A DNA stretch of 45,805 nt from Anaerostipes faecalis. Its GTDB lineage: Bacteria; Bacillota; Clostridia; Lachnospirales; Lachnospiraceae. Made by a program: the position numbers and the translations under genes. The stretch spans positions 1 to 45,805 of the forward strand of contig NZ_JABRXE010000013.1 of NCBI RefSeq assembly GCF_018982945.1, given 5' to 3'. Positions 44,949-45,805 of this stretch are shown here, piece after piece (position 1 is the stretch's first letter; each line of letters opens with the position of its first letter). The notes under the pieces were generated by a model. That model saw only the letters and a program-made list of their open reading frames with translations. It was not told where the DNA came from and searched no databases.

Positions 44949-45467
44949 ATGGGAGAAATTATTTTAATTATTTTTGGGGTGTATTTATTATTTCAGATTG
45001 TTGTTGGTTACCGAAGAGGCTTTTTAAAATCATTGTTAATGTTGGTTGCATGGATTTTAACTTTTGCTATAGCTTTTTACGGGGCTGATGAGGTGAAGCC
45101 GTTTGTGATTAAATATTTTCCGCAGATTCAAGGGAACATATTATCAGATCACATAACTTATGTTATTGCATTTATTATTACAACTATTATAGTAAGACTT
45201 ATATTTTCTGTGATTTTACATTTTCTGAACAAGGTAAATGATCTTCCGGGAATTGGATTTGTGAATAAGGCAGCAGGAGGTCTTTTAGGTTTTACAAAAG
45301 GAGTATTGGTTATTGCTTTTCTTTTATTTTTTGTTTCTATGATGCCTTTGGTAGGAATGACAGATACATATAATCAGATTATGTCTAGTGACGAAAAAGT
45401 AGCATATATGATTCAAAATAATCCTTTTGAGGAAATACTTAATTATTCGAAATTGAATAATATATAA
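44949..45467 (+). CDS. cvpA: CvpA family membrane protein
   Basis: The 172-residue protein has four membrane segments (about 3-19, 27-45, 67-90, 103-128) and the CvpA-type YRRGFLKSLLMLVAW N-terminal block. CvpA is required for colicin V production in E. coli and otherwise linked to envelope homeostasis. AAGGAG precedes the ATG. It ends a three-gene unit with the LysM and DUF5711 genes. Confidence 0.88.
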   Translation: MGEIILIIFGVYLLFQIVVGYRRGFLKSLLMLVAWILTFAIAFYGADEVKPFVIKYFPQIQGNILSDHITYVIAFIITTIIVRLIFSVILHFLNKVNDLPGIGFVNKAAGGLLGFTKGVLVIAFLLFFVSMMPLVGMTDTYNQIMSSDEKVAYMIQNNPFEEILNYSKLNNI

Positions 45468-45538
45468 CTTTTTTGAAAGATGCTTATTGATTTTAATATG
45501 TAGAGACAGATTTAAATTAAATTACATGATAATGTATG

Positions 45539-45590
45539 GCGTATCATAAAATGGAGGATTTAATTCCACATTTTGTGGTACGCTTTTTTT
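45539..45590 (+). terminator. Terminator of the LysM-DUF5711-CvpA unit
   Basis: A long stem with several G-T pairs (about 45539-45555 with 45565-45583) is followed by eight T. It is about 70 nt past the cvpA stop codon. Confidence 0.75.
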
Positions 45591-45606
45591 GTTGCATAGG
45601 AAATTC

Positions 45607-45624
45607 AAGCGGACTTTTCCGCTT
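45607..45624 (+). repeat. Hairpin before the rRNA-type promoters
   Basis: AAGCGGA (45607-45613) pairs with TCCGCTT (45618-45624), loop CTTT. No T run follows. Possibly a second weak terminator. Confidence 0.35.
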
Positions 45625-45681
45625 TGTTATGGTTATAATTAAGATATGAGAAAAAATATGTAAAAAAAATCAAAAAAATAG

Positions 45682-45710
45682 TTGACACTGGGTGAATCCC
45701 GTGATATTAT
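45682..45710 (+). promoter_or_regulatory. Upstream promoter P1 of the rightward rRNA-type pair
   Basis: TTGACA (45682-45687), 17-nt spacer, TATTAT (45705-45710). A small hairpin CTGTCT/AGACAG follows between the two promoters. Confidence 0.75.
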
Positions 45711-45770
45711 ATGTAAGCTGTCTTTGAGAGACAGGAAAAAACAACATCATCAAATATGACTTTTGAAAAG

Positions 45771-45805
45771 ATAAAAAAGTTCTTGACAAACAGGAACAAA
45801 GATGG
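45771..45805 (+). promoter_or_regulatory. rRNA-type promoter P2, cut at the window edge
   Basis: A perfect TTGACA (45783-45788) is followed by exactly 17 nt to the window end, so the -10 lies just outside. The 34-nt core 45771-45804 is identical to the reverse complement of 2-35. It points out to the right, to a probable rRNA operon. Confidence 0.75.

Larger units (their letters stand above)
45468..45805. other. Gene-free stretch after cvpA up to the window end
   Basis: This 338-bp gap holds the cvpA terminator (45539-45590), a small hairpin (45607-45624) and the tandem rRNA-type promoters (45682-45805). No open reading frame is supported. Confidence 0.7.

Overview
This window is the chromosomal replication origin region of a low-GC, anaerobic, endospore-lineage Bacillota, most likely a clostridial Lachnospirales-type organism. 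This is inferred from gene order and protein families; no 16S gene is present to confirm it. Supporting signs are the strongly AT-rich composition, the classic order gyrA-gyrB-recF-yaaA-dnaN-dnaA / rpmH-rnpA-yidD-yidC-jag-mnmE-mnmG-rsmG, ParAB (Soj/Spo0J) with two perfect parS sites, the spore-associated YyaC, a PdaA-type deacetylase, an oxygen-labile two-subunit Fe-S fumarase, and DUF5711 and DUF4446 proteins.

Layout. (1) 1-405: a leftward rRNA-type promoter pair, cut at the window edge, sits downstream of a leftward tRNA-Ser(GCU). (2) 451-5154, leftward: xylulokinase, fumarase beta and alpha subunits, and a membrane-anchored VWA protein. (3) 5241-13687, leftward: gyrA, gyrB, recF, yaaA, dnaN, dnaA. 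The two dnaA-flanking gaps carry DnaA boxes, and the dnaN-dnaA gap also carries a DnaA-trio next to an AT-rich stretch, so I place the unwinding site at about 12115-12180. (4) 14191-20776, rightward: rpmH to rsmG. (5) 20773-22610: divergent alpha/beta hydrolase and an unknown protein. (6) 22623-27944: argS, two parS sites, parA, parB, DUF4446, serS. (7) 27958-36450: a mixed stretch with a broken response regulator, a tiny Cys-containing protein, a cupin, a fruR-fruK pair lacking its transporter, 5-formyl-THF cyclo-ligase, a secreted protein, murG plus a TSCPD protein on the opposite strand, an orphan PTS EIIA, MTA/SAH nucleosidase and a membrane protein. (8) 36495-42340: PdaA-type deacetylase, dUTPase, small secreted protein, ECF sigma/anti-sigma pair, conserved small protein, a PTS-EIIC-type membrane protein and YyaC. 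(9) 42502-45467: an MPN-like/LysM fusion, a DUF5711 protein and CvpA, then a second rRNA-type tandem promoter at the right edge pointing rightward.

From dnaA leftward nearly everything is on the minus strand, and from rpmH rightward most essential genes are on the plus strand, so transcription follows the two forks leaving oriC. Both window ends stop at the same place: one base before the -10 box of a shared rRNA-type promoter with a 34-nt identical core. The window therefore looks like a contig broken at two divergent rRNA operons flanking the origin.

No prophage, insertion sequence, CRISPR array or defence island was recognised. The most interesting items are small-scale: a parS site that is also the stem of the argS terminator; a catalytically dead-looking MPN domain tied through a membrane segment to a LysM domain; a start-codon-sequestering hairpin before the PdaA gene; a terminator hairpin that contains the ribosome-binding site of a 71-residue Cys-containing protein; three 10-bp direct repeats over the fruR promoter; and an intrinsic terminator buried in the conserved 3' end of rsmG.
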